Notes under the pieces: model-generated
Database searches by the model: none
Seen by the model: the letters and a program-made list of their open reading frames with translations, nothing else
What the model was told of the DNA's origin: nothing
Part shown: positions 33,465 to 41,996 of the stretch, in pieces
Numbering within the stretch: the stretch's first letter is position 1
How the letters are laid out: the number at the start of each line of letters is the position of its first letter
DNA from: an uncultured Victivallaceae bacterium
GTDB taxonomy: Bacteria; Verrucomicrobiota; Lentisphaeria; Victivallales; Victivallaceae
Assembly (NCBI GenBank): GCA_944392655.1
Contig: CALXXL010000002.1
Span: 124,001-188,000 of the forward strand
Reading direction: 5' to 3'
DNA: 64,000 bases
Position numbers and translations under genes: made by a program

Positions 33465-34461
33465 TTACGAAAAGAACGGTTTTTTGAAAAGGGTTGTCCG
33501 TCTGTTTACGGAGGACTGGCTGCGCAAAGTGATAGCGTTATTTGTAACGCTGGCGCTTTACTCGATAATTTCCGGGAACACCGGGCAGGAGCAGACGTTC
33601 ACCCGCATACCGGTTGAGCTTGAGATCCCCGAAACGCTGGTAAACATGGATCCTGCGCCGCCCTATCTGGCCAAGGTGATAGTCCGCGGCAACAGTGCGC
33701 AGTTAAAACACCTGTCGGCGAACGACTTGAAGATCCGGATGCAGGTACGCAAGGAAAATTTTTCTGCGCACACTCCCTATGTTATGCGTTTGAGTCCTGA
33801 CGATGTAAAGACGCCGTTCGGGACCTCAGTAATAGCGATCGAGCCGCAAACGATCACGTTGAATCTCGAACCTCTGGCAAGCAAAAAGGTACCGGTTGCG
33901 GCGCAGTTCAGTGGTTTGAACGAGATGAATCACGACTATTTGATTTCGAAGATAACATTTACGCCGTCAGAGGTCACGGTAAGCGGAGCAGAGTCATTGC
34001 TTCGTGATGTTGATAAAATTGATACATTATCTATTCCTTTGAATGCGAGTGCGACGGAGAGTTTTGACTATACAGCGTCGTTATCGTGCCGTAGCGGCTT
34101 ACGGGTAATGCCGGAAGCGGTGAACTGCCGGGTGGAGATAGTCAAAGGCAATGAAAGCCGTGAGCTGGAAGGGGTTCCGCTGACGTTGCTGGTACCTCCG
34201 GGTCTGGAATCGAAGTTCAACGTTGAGCTGATATCGGCGAGCAATGTAAAAGTAACGCTTTACGGTCCCCGTGGGAAGATAGCGATGCTGGATGAAAAAT
34301 CGTTAAATATATTTGCGGACTTGAGTGAGCTTGACCGTGCCGGCACCTATACGGTAAACGTCATCTGTCAAACGCCGGAAGACCGTGAGATAGCGGTAAA
34401 AAATATTTATCCTGATAAAGTTCAAGTAAAATTAACATTAAAAAATACAGAAGGAAAGTGA
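33457..34461 (+). CDS. YbbR-domain protein, CdaR-like regulator of diadenylate cyclase
   Basis: 335 residues from the ATG at 33457, supported by GAGGAGG just upstream; the longer in-frame version from 33406 lies inside cdaA. One membrane segment (about 24-42, VIALFVTLALYSIISG) anchors a large extracytoplasmic region of repeated YbbR beta modules. Recognisable strands include IPVELEIPETL, KVIVRGNSAQLKHL, and the LNLEPLASKKVPV repeat junctions. In Gram-positive bacteria CdaR binds and modulates CdaA; the 8-base overlap supports the same pairing here. Exact domain count (about three) is estimated. Confidence 0.85.
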   Translation: MTDYEKNGFLKRVVRLFTEDWLRKVIALFVTLALYSIISGNTGQEQTFTRIPVELEIPETLVNMDPAPPYLAKVIVRGNSAQLKHLSANDLKIRMQVRKENFSAHTPYVMRLSPDDVKTPFGTSVIAIEPQTITLNLEPLASKKVPVAAQFSGLNEMNHDYLISKITFTPSEVTVSGAESLLRDVDKIDTLSIPLNASATESFDYTASLSCRSGLRVMPEAVNCRVEIVKGNESRELEGVPLTLLVPPGLESKFNVELISASNVKVTLYGPRGKIAMLDEKSLNIFADLSELDRAGTYTVNVICQTPEDREIAVKNIYPDKVQVKLTLKNTEGK

Positions 34462-34471
34462 GTTTAAAAAA

Positions 34472-36157
34472 ATGGCAATCCGACGGATCAATTCGTTTTT
34501 CTCCAAACACCACCGGATATTTTTCGGAGTCTTGGCGATATTTGTAGTAGTGATGTTTGTCTTCTACTTTTCGTCCGGTTCGATATTTGACATAACCTTT
34601 TCCGGCAGTCAGAAAACCGGCTTGAAGGTATTTGGCAAGGATATATCTGCCAATGAGCTTCAGGAGCAGGCGCAGTGTTCGCTGATTGAGTTGTCGCTGA
34701 TGATCGGTCCCCAGGCGTTCAACCAGGGTTATTTTGATCAGATCACGCGGATGGCGCCCAAATATCTTGGGCTGCTGGCGATAGCGGAAGAGCGTGGGAT
34801 CGAGTGTTCTCCGGAAGAGGTGGACAATGCGTTGATTGCGATGTTCTCGATGGACGGCAAATATTCTGCTGATCTCTTCAATCAGTTCTGCGGTATGCTG
34901 AACAGCTACGGCATGACGGCTGAGACATTGCGTGAAGCGGTTCGCCGCCAGATAATCATCAACAAGCTGAATCAGGAGCGCTATCTTGCGGTTGACCTCT
35001 CTTATACGGAAAATCTGGCGCAAAACTTCAGCAAATATCTCAACTCCGGCTGTCAGGTTACGGCGATCAAATTTCCGGCGTCCAGTTATCTGGACAAGGT
35101 AACGGTAACAGATGCAGAACTGGAAAGCTATTACAATGCGAATCCGTCGCAGTTTCTGATTCCGCCGGATTATTCGGCGACACTGGCGGTGATAAAATTT
35201 GATGATCCCCAGGTGGTAAAGGATGCCTCCAAGCAGGCGGAAGACGAAGCCAAGCTGAAGGAGTATTTTGAAAACAACATCTTCCGTTACGGAAAAGTTA
35301 ATGAAGATGGTTCGATGGAGGATGTTGATTTTGAAAAGGTAAGAAGTCAGGTCATTGCCGACTTCATGGAAAACGCCAAGCGCAACGCGGCGATAGCCAA
35401 AGCGAACAACTTTGCGGTTCAGATATACGAACAGCTTGCCTCCGGCACGCCATCGCTGGGAAAATTCACGCAGGCGGCGGAGCAGCATCAGCTGCCTTTG
35501 GTAACGACTTCGGTTTTCCAGCCGCAGTCCGCCTCGATTGGACTGTCGGATGGCACGCAGATTGCGGGCAGACAGTTAGCGTCGATACTCAGTGGTGCGC
35601 CCTCCTCGATTCCGCTGTCGGAAATTTACGTTGGGGACAATGCGGTTTATATTGGTTATGTAACGCTGGAAAAGCCGGAAGCGGTAAAAGATTTTGCGTT
35701 GGTAAAGGATGAGATTGTAAAACTTCTTACGGAGCAGAAAGCGCTTCAGCTGGCGCGCCAAACTGCCTTGAATGCGATGCTGCAGGCGGATACGGCGGCG
35801 GCCGGTGACAACAAAGCCAAGTTTGAGCAGTTGTCAAAAACGGAGGGAGTGGTGGTAGAATCTCTGCCGGTAATGAACATCAACCAGCAGCTGAAAAATG
35901 CCGAGAGTGTGCTGTTGCTGCAGGCGGCGATGACCTTGACTATAGATGAACTGTCTCAGGTGATCAATGTTGCCGACGGGGCGGTAATCGTCCGGCTGGA
36001 TGCCCGTCCGGAGGTTGCGGCAGACCAGGCAGTGGATGCGGCAAAGGCGGAACAGACCTATCTCAACAACCGTTTCATGGCGTCTGAAGTTGAGCAGGAT
36101 CTCTACATAAGCGAAAACATTCTGACCTCGCCTGAATTCATGGAGCAGTTCCAGTAA
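34472..36157 (+). CDS. Membrane-anchored SurA/PpiD-like periplasmic chaperone
   Basis: 561 residues. Basic N-terminus, one transmembrane helix about 18-36 (FFGVLAIFVVVMFVFYF), then a long periplasmic part. Residues about 50-190 look like the SurA/PpiD N-terminal helical domain (GKDISANELQEQAQ, ERGIECSPEEVDNAL, LREAVRRQIIINKL). TVTDAELESYYNANPSQF is the typical linker before the parvulin region. A clear parvulin catalytic motif is not visible in the middle part, so isomerase activity is doubtful and a chaperone role more likely. It sits between the YbbR gene and the polyamine genes in one transcription unit. Confidence 0.75.
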   Translation: MAIRRINSFFSKHHRIFFGVLAIFVVVMFVFYFSSGSIFDITFSGSQKTGLKVFGKDISANELQEQAQCSLIELSLMIGPQAFNQGYFDQITRMAPKYLGLLAIAEERGIECSPEEVDNALIAMFSMDGKYSADLFNQFCGMLNSYGMTAETLREAVRRQIIINKLNQERYLAVDLSYTENLAQNFSKYLNSGCQVTAIKFPASSYLDKVTVTDAELESYYNANPSQFLIPPDYSATLAVIKFDDPQVVKDASKQAEDEAKLKEYFENNIFRYGKVNEDGSMEDVDFEKVRSQVIADFMENAKRNAAIAKANNFAVQIYEQLASGTPSLGKFTQAAEQHQLPLVTTSVFQPQSASIGLSDGTQIAGRQLASILSGAPSSIPLSEIYVGDNAVYIGYVTLEKPEAVKDFALVKDEIVKLLTEQKALQLARQTALNAMLQADTAAAGDNKAKFEQLSKTEGVVVESLPVMNINQQLKNAESVLLLQAAMTLTIDELSQVINVADGAVIVRLDARPEVAADQAVDAAKAEQTYLNNRFMASEVEQDLYISENILTSPEFMEQFQ

Positions 36158-36195
36158 AAAACCGATAAAGAAACTTGTTTTGAAAGCCGAAAGTG

Positions 36196-37014
36196 ATGGA
36201 AAAACCGGTGGAAACGATAAAAGATTTTGCGTTGGGCAAACATCTTACCGCGGAGTTTTACGACTGCAGTTCGGAGATTCTGGCGGATGCCCATCTTATG
36301 GAGTCGATATTTATTGCGTCGGCGAAGGCGAGCGGAGCCACGGTACTGGGATCAAACTTTCATGATTTCAAGCCGCAGGGGGTAAGTGGTTTTGTCATCA
36401 TTGCGGAGTCGCATTTTTCGGTACATGCCTGGCCGGAGTACGACTATGCGGCGGTGGACATATTCACCTGTGGAGAATCAATAGACTTCCGTATAGCGGT
36501 TGAATCGCTGAAGAGTGCGTTAAAATCGGAATCGGTGATCATCTCCGGGGTAATGAACCGCGGCATAGTTGGCAACAATGGGGTTGAGCGCCTGGTTCCG
36601 GTGTATGTGGACAAGACGCAGGCCTATGCGCTGGCCTGGCAGACCAGGTTCAATTCGGTCGATGCCTGGGGGTTGCAGTGTTCGCTGGATATTCATGATT
36701 GCAGTGAAAGTTTCATGCGAGACCGTCATGCGGTTGAATCCGGAATTTACGCGCTGTGCGGGGAGTTGTCGCTTGAATACGAGGGCAGTGTAGAGATCAG
36801 GGAGTTCCATAATCCTGACAAGGGAGACGGGCTCTTGTTCCACCTGCCGTTAGCCGGTGGCGGCCGCATCTCCGGAGACATTGCGTGGGATACGCACAGT
36901 GCCTATGTGGACATATTCTCGACCAGTTTTATAGAACCCCGCAGTGCAGCGGAGAAAGCGCTTGCCGCGTTTCACGGCCGCCATTACCGTATGCAGGTTG
37001 CGGTGCGGAGATAA
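36196..37014 (+). CDS. speD: Fused double-domain S-adenosylmethionine decarboxylase
   Basis: Self-processing pyruvoyl enzyme that makes decarboxylated SAM for spermidine. In the N-terminal half ESHFSVHAWPE gives the cleavage/pyruvoyl Ser72, with His77 and Cys92 (IFTCGES) at the family's +5 and +20 spacing. At 273 residues it is about twice the usual 120-140. Residues about 150-260 repeat the fold: WGLQCSLDIHDCSESFM matches the first strand region, and AYVDIF aligns with AAVDIF at an offset of 151. In the repeat the three catalytic positions are Gly223, Asp228 and Thr243, so it is inactive. This parallels the eukaryotic enzyme, a fused duplication. speE follows after 3 bases. GTG at 36193 is an alternative start. 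Confidence 0.85.
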   Translation: MEKPVETIKDFALGKHLTAEFYDCSSEILADAHLMESIFIASAKASGATVLGSNFHDFKPQGVSGFVIIAESHFSVHAWPEYDYAAVDIFTCGESIDFRIAVESLKSALKSESVIISGVMNRGIVGNNGVERLVPVYVDKTQAYALAWQTRFNSVDAWGLQCSLDIHDCSESFMRDRHAVESGIYALCGELSLEYEGSVEIREFHNPDKGDGLLFHLPLAGGGRISGDIAWDTHSAYVDIFSTSFIEPRSAAEKALAAFHGRHYRMQVAVRR

Positions 37015-37017
37015 GCT

Positions 37018-37854
37018 ATGGGGGAATGGATTTCAGAAGTGGGGCCGAGTTTCGGCTTTACGGTAGAGACGACGGAGCACCTGTACACAGCCCGGAGTCC
37101 GTATCAGCAGATAGACATTTACCAGACGGCGCATTGCGGCAAGCTGATGCTGCTTGATGGGATCATTCAATTTACAGAGTACGATGAATTTGCCTATCAG
37201 GAGATGCTGGCGCATCTGCCGTTATTTGCGCATCCGTGTCCGGAGCGGGTGCTGGTGATTGGCGGGGGAGATGGTGGTATTCTGCGTGAAATAGCTAAAC
37301 ACGATTGTGTAAAGCGCATAGACCTCTGTGAAATCGATGCCATGGTGATAGAAGCGGCGAAAAAGTTTGTCCCCTCCATGAGCTGTGGATTTGACGATCC
37401 CCGGGTTGCGGTGCACATAGCCGATGGCAGTAAATTTGTTGCGGACAAGGAATCGGAGTACGATGTAATCATAGTGGATTCGACAGATCCTGTCGGTCCC
37501 GGGGAGTCGCTGTTCAATGCGGAATTTTACAGTAAGATGAAGCGTGCGCTCAAGCCGGATGGAGTAATAGCCTCGCAATCGGAATCGATCTATCTTCATC
37601 CTGCGGTCATCAAGCGTCTGATGCGGATAAATCTGGATCTGTTCGGCAGCTACAATTATGCTTTGATGCTGGTTCCGACTTATCCGACAGGGACGATTGG
37701 AGCGAGTGTGGTATCGTGTTCGCGGGATGTAAAGAATCCTGTGCGTGAGCCGGATGCCTCCATGCGGGCGAAATTGCGTTATTACACGCCGGCGATCCAC
37801 CGGGCGAGCTTTGTACTGCCCAAATTTGCTGAAGATTTCTTAAAGGAGGTATAA
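37018..37854 (+). CDS. speE: Spermidine synthase (polyamine aminopropyltransferase)
   Basis: Transfers aminopropyl from decarboxylated SAM to putrescine. 278 residues with the N-terminal beta domain (YQQIDIYQTAHCGKLMLLDG, FTEYDEFAYQEMLAH), VLVIGGGDGGILRE as cofactor loop, DLCEIDAMVIEAAK and the catalytic IVDSTDPVGPGESLF. GGAG precedes the ATG and the SAM decarboxylase gene ends 3 bases before, so the two enzymes act in one pathway. A glyoxalase-family gene follows after 3 bases. Confidence 0.95.
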   Translation: MGEWISEVGPSFGFTVETTEHLYTARSPYQQIDIYQTAHCGKLMLLDGIIQFTEYDEFAYQEMLAHLPLFAHPCPERVLVIGGGDGGILREIAKHDCVKRIDLCEIDAMVIEAAKKFVPSMSCGFDDPRVAVHIADGSKFVADKESEYDVIIVDSTDPVGPGESLFNAEFYSKMKRALKPDGVIASQSESIYLHPAVIKRLMRINLDLFGSYNYALMLVPTYPTGTIGASVVSCSRDVKNPVREPDASMRAKLRYYTPAIHRASFVLPKFAEDFLKEV

Positions 37855-37857
37855 GTT

Positions 37858-38226
37858 ATGAACTTTCGTTTTATTCACTATAATTTCAATGTGCTTGACC
37901 TGGAAAAGAGCATAAAATTCTATAATGATGCGTTGGATCTGAAAGAGGTTCGCCGTCTTACGGCGGCAGATGGTTCTTATATTATAGTGTATCTTGGCGA
38001 CGGGCAGACCGATTTTCAGCTGGAATTGACCTGGTTGCGCGACTGGAAAGAGCCGTACAATCTGGGCGACAATGAGATGCATCTTGCGTTCCGAGTTGAC
38101 GACTATGATGCGGCCTATGCCAGACACAAAGCGATGAACTGCATCTGCTACGAAAATCCTGCGATGGGCATCTACTTCATCAATGACCCGGACGGCTACT
38201 GGCTGGAAATCGTTCCCACCCGCTGA
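37858..38226 (+). CDS. VOC/glyoxalase I-family protein
   Basis: 122 residues, one vicinal-oxygen-chelate domain pair: FIHYNFNVLDLEKSIKFYNDALDL at the start (split by the family's His and Tyr), FQLELTW with a metal glutamate, MHLAFRVDDYDAAYARH with the second histidine, and INDPDGYWLEIVP at the end. The arrangement fits lactoylglutathione lyase (GloA) or a close relative, but a substrate cannot be assigned. GGAGG is eight bases upstream and speE ends 3 bases before the ATG. Confidence 0.75.
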   Translation: MNFRFIHYNFNVLDLEKSIKFYNDALDLKEVRRLTAADGSYIIVYLGDGQTDFQLELTWLRDWKEPYNLGDNEMHLAFRVDDYDAAYARHKAMNCICYENPAMGIYFINDPDGYWLEIVPTR

Positions 38227-38243
38227 AGAAAGCCGAGGATTTC

Positions 38244-39191
38244 ATGCCGCTGTTGGAAGTCAAACATCTGAAGTTGTACTATCCGGTAAACCGTGGCTGG
38301 TTTCACAGGAAAGCGTTTGTGCGTGCGGTGGATGACGTATCGTTCACGCTGGAATCCGGGGAGACGCTTGGTCTGGTAGGGGAATCCGGCTGCGGCAAGA
38401 GTTCGCTTGGGCGTACGCTGGTCAGATTGGAGAAGCCGACTGCGGGTGAGATCATTTTGAATGGGAAGAACATTCTTGAATTGAAAGGTTCAGCGTTTCG
38501 CAGGGAGCGCAAGAACTTCCAGATGATCTTCCAGGATCCTTACGGCTCATTGAATCCCCGGCTTACGGTATTACAGGCGTTGGACGAGGTGCTGCGCCTG
38601 CACTCCAGACGTTCTGCGGCGGAACGGAAAGAGCGGGCGTTGGAGCTGCTTGGACTTGTGGGATTGGAAAAGGAGTTATTGTACCGTTATCCGCATCAAT
38701 TTTCCGGAGGTCAGCGTCAAAGGATCGGCATAGCGCGTGCGCTTGCGGCGGAGCCTGAACTGATAATTGCTGACGAGCCGGTATCAGCGTTGGATGTAAG
38801 CGTACAGGCACAGATTATCAATCTTCTAAAAGATATCCAGAGTAAGACAGGCACCGCCTTTCTCTTCATTGCGCATGATCTTGCGGTGGTTGAGCATATC
38901 AGCAGCCGGATCCTGGTAATGTATCTTGGGAGGATAGTGGAATCCGGACCGGCGCGTGAGGTATGCGGTGCGCCGCGTCACCCCTATACGAAAGCGCTGC
39001 TTTCGGCGGTGCCTCGTATTGGTTCTGACGGGAAGAAGCGGATAATACTTGAAGGGGATGTTCCGTCGCCGTTATCGCCGCCATCTGGTTGTCATTTTCA
39101 TCCCCGCTGTCCTTTGGCGCAGGAGCGCTGCCGTTGTGAAACGCCTGAGCTTGGCGAAGGTTCGCATAGTTGCGCATGTTTCTTTGCCTGA
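38244..39191 (+). CDS. Peptide-type ABC transporter ATP-binding protein (OppF/DppF-like)
   Basis: 315-residue ATPase. Walker A GESGCGKSS at 46-54, signature FSGGQRQRIGIARAL, Walker B LIIADEPVSALD and the H-loop histidine in IAHDLAVVE. The C-terminal extension PLSPPSGCHFHPRCPLAQERC, rich in cysteine and histidine, is the oligopeptide/dipeptide import subfamily tail, which can hold an iron-sulfur cluster in some members. No permease, binding protein or OppD partner is adjacent, so the rest of the transporter must be elsewhere. Last gene of the gyrA run. Confidence 0.85.
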   Translation: MPLLEVKHLKLYYPVNRGWFHRKAFVRAVDDVSFTLESGETLGLVGESGCGKSSLGRTLVRLEKPTAGEIILNGKNILELKGSAFRRERKNFQMIFQDPYGSLNPRLTVLQALDEVLRLHSRRSAAERKERALELLGLVGLEKELLYRYPHQFSGGQRQRIGIARALAAEPELIIADEPVSALDVSVQAQIINLLKDIQSKTGTAFLFIAHDLAVVEHISSRILVMYLGRIVESGPAREVCGAPRHPYTKALLSAVPRIGSDGKKRIILEGDVPSPLSPPSGCHFHPRCPLAQERCRCETPELGEGSHSCACFFA

Positions 39192-39220
39192 ACATATATT
39201 GCCGGAAAATTGCGGTAATT

Positions 39221-39248
39221 CGTTGAAAAAATAACTTTTTGTACTATA
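39221..39248 (+). promoter_or_regulatory. Promoter of asd
   Basis: TTGAAA at 39221-39226, 16 bp spacer, TATAGT at 39243-39248; 60 bp before the asd start. Confidence 0.65.
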
Positions 39249-39307
39249 GTAATAGCGATTTTGTATAAAAACGGGTTATTTTGAACCATTTAAGGAGTTT
39301 TTTTCGG

Positions 39308-40312
39308 ATGAGCAAAATGTACAATGTGGCGGTAGCCGGTGCTACCGGTGCCGTGGGTGTGGAGATGGTAAAGACGCTGGAAAAGCGTAATTTTCCGGTA
39401 AAGAGCTTAAAACTTCTGGCCTCCAAGCGTTCCGCGGGAAAAACGATGACCTTCAAAGGCGAACCCGTAGTTATTGAAGAGCTGACCCACGACTCATTCA
39501 AGGGTGTGGACATTGCGCTTTTCAGTGCGGGTGGAGATATATCGAGAGAATTTGCCAAGAGCGTAGTTGATTCCGGTGCGGTAATGATCGACAATTCGAG
39601 CGCGTTCCGTATGGAAGACGACGTTCCGTTGGTAGTTCCGGAAGTAAATCCGGAAGACATCAAGTGGCACAAAGGCATCATCGCCAACCCGAACTGTTCA
39701 ACGATCATCATGCTGGTAGCGGTAGCTCCGCTGCACCGTGCGAAGAAGCTGAAACGTCTGGTAGCGGCGACCTATCAGGCGACCAGCGGAGCCGGGGCGA
39801 AAGGCATGGATGAGCTTCTGGTGCAGACCAGACAGCTGCTGAACAACGAACCGATAGAGCCCAAAGCCTTTGCGCACCGTATCGGTTTCAACCTGATTCC
39901 GCATATTGACGTATTCAAGGATAACGGCTACACCAAGGAAGAGCTGAAGATGCTCTATGAAAGCCGCAAGATGCTGCACGAGCCGGAATTGATGGTGAGC
40001 TGCACCTGCGTGCGTGTACCGGTACTGCGTGCGCATTCGGAAGCGTTGAATCTGGAATTTGCCGAAGAGATCACTCCGGATGAAGCCCGTGCGATTCTGA
40101 AGAACGCGCCGGGAGTTGAAGTTGTTGATGATCCGGCGAACAAGCGTTATCCGATGCCGGTAGACGCCACAGAAAAATACGATGTACTGGTTGGGCGTAT
40201 CCGTCAGGACATCTCCCGTCACGACAAACGTGGTCTGGACATCTTTGTTGCTGGCGACCAGGTATTGAAGGGTGCGGCGCTGAACGCGGTTCAGATTGCC
40301 GAACTGCTCTAA
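39308..40312 (+). CDS. asd: Aspartate-semialdehyde dehydrogenase
   Basis: NADP-dependent reduction of aspartyl phosphate, at the branch to lysine/diaminopimelate, threonine and methionine. Starting at 39308 the protein has 334 residues. VAGATGAVGVEM is the cofactor loop, NPNCSTI carries the nucleophile Cys130, SGAGAKGMDEL the conserved turn, and the C-terminal RQDISRHDKRGLDIFVAGDQ contains the catalytic histidine region. AAGGAG lies twelve bases upstream, somewhat distant; the ATG at 39317 is possible but would remove only three residues. Own promoter and terminator, so monocistronic. Confidence 0.95.
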   Translation: MSKMYNVAVAGATGAVGVEMVKTLEKRNFPVKSLKLLASKRSAGKTMTFKGEPVVIEELTHDSFKGVDIALFSAGGDISREFAKSVVDSGAVMIDNSSAFRMEDDVPLVVPEVNPEDIKWHKGIIANPNCSTIIMLVAVAPLHRAKKLKRLVAATYQATSGAGAKGMDELLVQTRQLLNNEPIEPKAFAHRIGFNLIPHIDVFKDNGYTKEELKMLYESRKMLHEPELMVSCTCVRVPVLRAHSEALNLEFAEEITPDEARAILKNAPGVEVVDDPANKRYPMPVDATEKYDVLVGRIRQDISRHDKRGLDIFVAGDQVLKGAALNAVQIAELL

Positions 40313-40336
40313 AGAGTTGCTTTACAGCAAAATTCA

Positions 40337-40366
40337 GGCTTCCGGAAAAAACCGGAAGCCTTTTTT
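40337..40366 (+). terminator. Terminator of asd
   Basis: GGCTTCCGG (40337-40345), six-A loop, CCGGAAGCC (40352-40360), six T. Confidence 0.92.
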
Positions 40367-40370
40367 GTTA

Positions 40371-40411
40371 TAAAGAAAAGGCCGCGTTCCCGATCTGCCG
40401 GAACGCGGCCT
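40371..40411 (-). terminator. Terminator of the envelope operon
   Basis: On the minus strand AGGCCGCGTTCC pairs with GGAACGCGGCCT around a short loop and is followed by TTTCTTT. It ends the operon that starts at 45416. Confidence 0.85.
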
Positions 40412-40430
40412 GAATTATTACATTAATCTA

Positions 40431-41954
40431 TTATTTACCTTCGTGCGGCATACGGTCATGCAGAGCCTTGCCGGCTTCTGAGCGGACGTGAGCCCAGAGT
40501 TGACGGCGGACCGGATCTTTTTCGGTCATAAAGTTGACGGTTGCTTTCTGGCGGACGTTTTTGCCGACTCTGCGGAACTGAGCTGCGGTATTATCCTGAG
40601 CGCCGCCGATGGTGCGGATAGCGCGGCCGAGCTCTTTGCAGCGTTCTTCAAGTTCCTCTTCATCGCCGTTCTCGTCATTAGCGAGAGCCACTATTTCCGC
40701 GCTGAGCACTTCGCAATCTGCCGGGGTTTTGATCAGGTGAAGGACATCGGCATAAAACTTCTCCATTTCGTCGAAGTCGGCGGAGAAGAGTCTGGTTATA
40801 TCCTGATTAGCTTCGCCTGCGTTGGCGGTCAGGAAGTCGCGTTCATTTTTGCCCCATTCGCGGAAGTGTTCAATACGTTCGCGTATGCGGCGGACAAACT
40901 TATCCATTGCATCGATTCTGGTAGCGACCTCTTCGCGTAATTCATATGCTTCGCTGCGGTAGAATATTTTTTCAATTGCCTCGGTGGTGCCGCATGTAGC
41001 TGGGAACCATTTACCGTCGTTTTCTTTTTCGGATATGCTCTGCCACTGTTCTTTATCGAGGAACTGCAATATCGCCTCTTTCGGCATAATCAGAGCTTCC
41101 GGTTGAGCGGGGACCTCCATTCCCTCCCAGTAGTTGACCGTAGGATCCGCGCCCATTGGATAGATAAAAGCGCCGAAAGCGGTGTCGTGCTTCTGATGCG
41201 GATACTCCCCGGCATAGAGGAAACGCAGATAGGTATTGTTCTTATCGGCGCGGGCGGGATAGAAAGTGCCGCCGTAACCGGATACCCAGTTGCTCCAGGT
41301 TTTACCGTCATAGATAGCCAGACTGGTAGCCACCTGCATGGGGATATCTCTGAACGGCATAATTTTCCAATCCTCCTGAGTTCCGTTTTCGGAATTCATT
41401 GCGCCGATCTCTTTGCGGTAAGCCACCTGGAAATCAGCGGCGAAGGGTATTTTCCAGTCAACGGGCAGCCACTCCTGATCGTTCAGCTGAGCGGTAACAT
41501 GCTTCCATATTCCGGGGCAGTCCAGCAGATAATAACCGACCTTGCGTTCAGCTCCGGTAATGGTCACCACACCGTCGGCCAGTTTAACTTCGGCCTCCGG
41601 ATTATCCCATGCGATCATCTCCACGCGGTTGCCGTTTTCGGAAAACAGCATAAAGGTATAGTTATCTGCGGGGATATAATACTCTCTCCCCGGTTCGGTA
41701 AAAACGACGGCGCTTTCGCCGATAAAATCCGGAGTCATAACAGCGTTGACTTCGCCGACATTGATAGTCACCACATTGCCATCGGGAACGATCAACGCCA
41801 AAGCGTTGGCATAAGCGCACTCTCCGGCGATAATTCCTTCGGACTCAAATGCGGTTTCCGGAGTACCTCCGGTAATAACCGGCGGTTCAATTGCGGCCGA
41901 CAGAGCCGTGCCGGTCAAAATTCCGATACCGAGCAAAAACTTCTTCATTTTCAT
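40431..41954 (-). CDS. Unrecognised secreted protein of the envelope operon
   Basis: I do not recognise the family. 507 residues with a signal peptide (MKMKKFLLGIGILTGTALSAA). The first two thirds look beta-rich, with many aromatic residues and no membrane segments. About 340-480 is strongly charged and helical (VATRIDAMDKFVRRIRERIEH and later), probably a coiled coil. There is no lipobox and no outer-membrane C-terminal signature, so the likely place is the periplasm or outside. It is the last gene of a four-gene unit with an MBOAT acyltransferase and its SGNH partner, 42 bp after the latter, and directly before the terminator. A role in handling or being modified by the acylation system is plausible but unproven. 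Confidence 0.6.
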   Translation of the reverse strand: MKMKKFLLGIGILTGTALSAAIEPPVITGGTPETAFESEGIIAGECAYANALALIVPDGNVVTINVGEVNAVMTPDFIGESAVVFTEPGREYYIPADNYTFMLFSENGNRVEMIAWDNPEAEVKLADGVVTITGAERKVGYYLLDCPGIWKHVTAQLNDQEWLPVDWKIPFAADFQVAYRKEIGAMNSENGTQEDWKIMPFRDIPMQVATSLAIYDGKTWSNWVSGYGGTFYPARADKNNTYLRFLYAGEYPHQKHDTAFGAFIYPMGADPTVNYWEGMEVPAQPEALIMPKEAILQFLDKEQWQSISEKENDGKWFPATCGTTEAIEKIFYRSEAYELREEVATRIDAMDKFVRRIRERIEHFREWGKNERDFLTANAGEANQDITRLFSADFDEMEKFYADVLHLIKTPADCEVLSAEIVALANDENGDEEELEERCKELGRAIRTIGGAQDNTAAQFRRVGKNVRQKATVNFMTEKDPVRRQLWAHVRSEAGKALHDRMPHEGK

Positions 41955-41996
41955 AGTACTACCTGCTCCAGTTAAAAAATTTATATTACAACAGTG

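Noticed and set aside
34361-35488. 375-codon open frame antisense to the YbbR and PpiD-like genes
   Set aside because: It crosses two real genes on the other strand and shows no motif.
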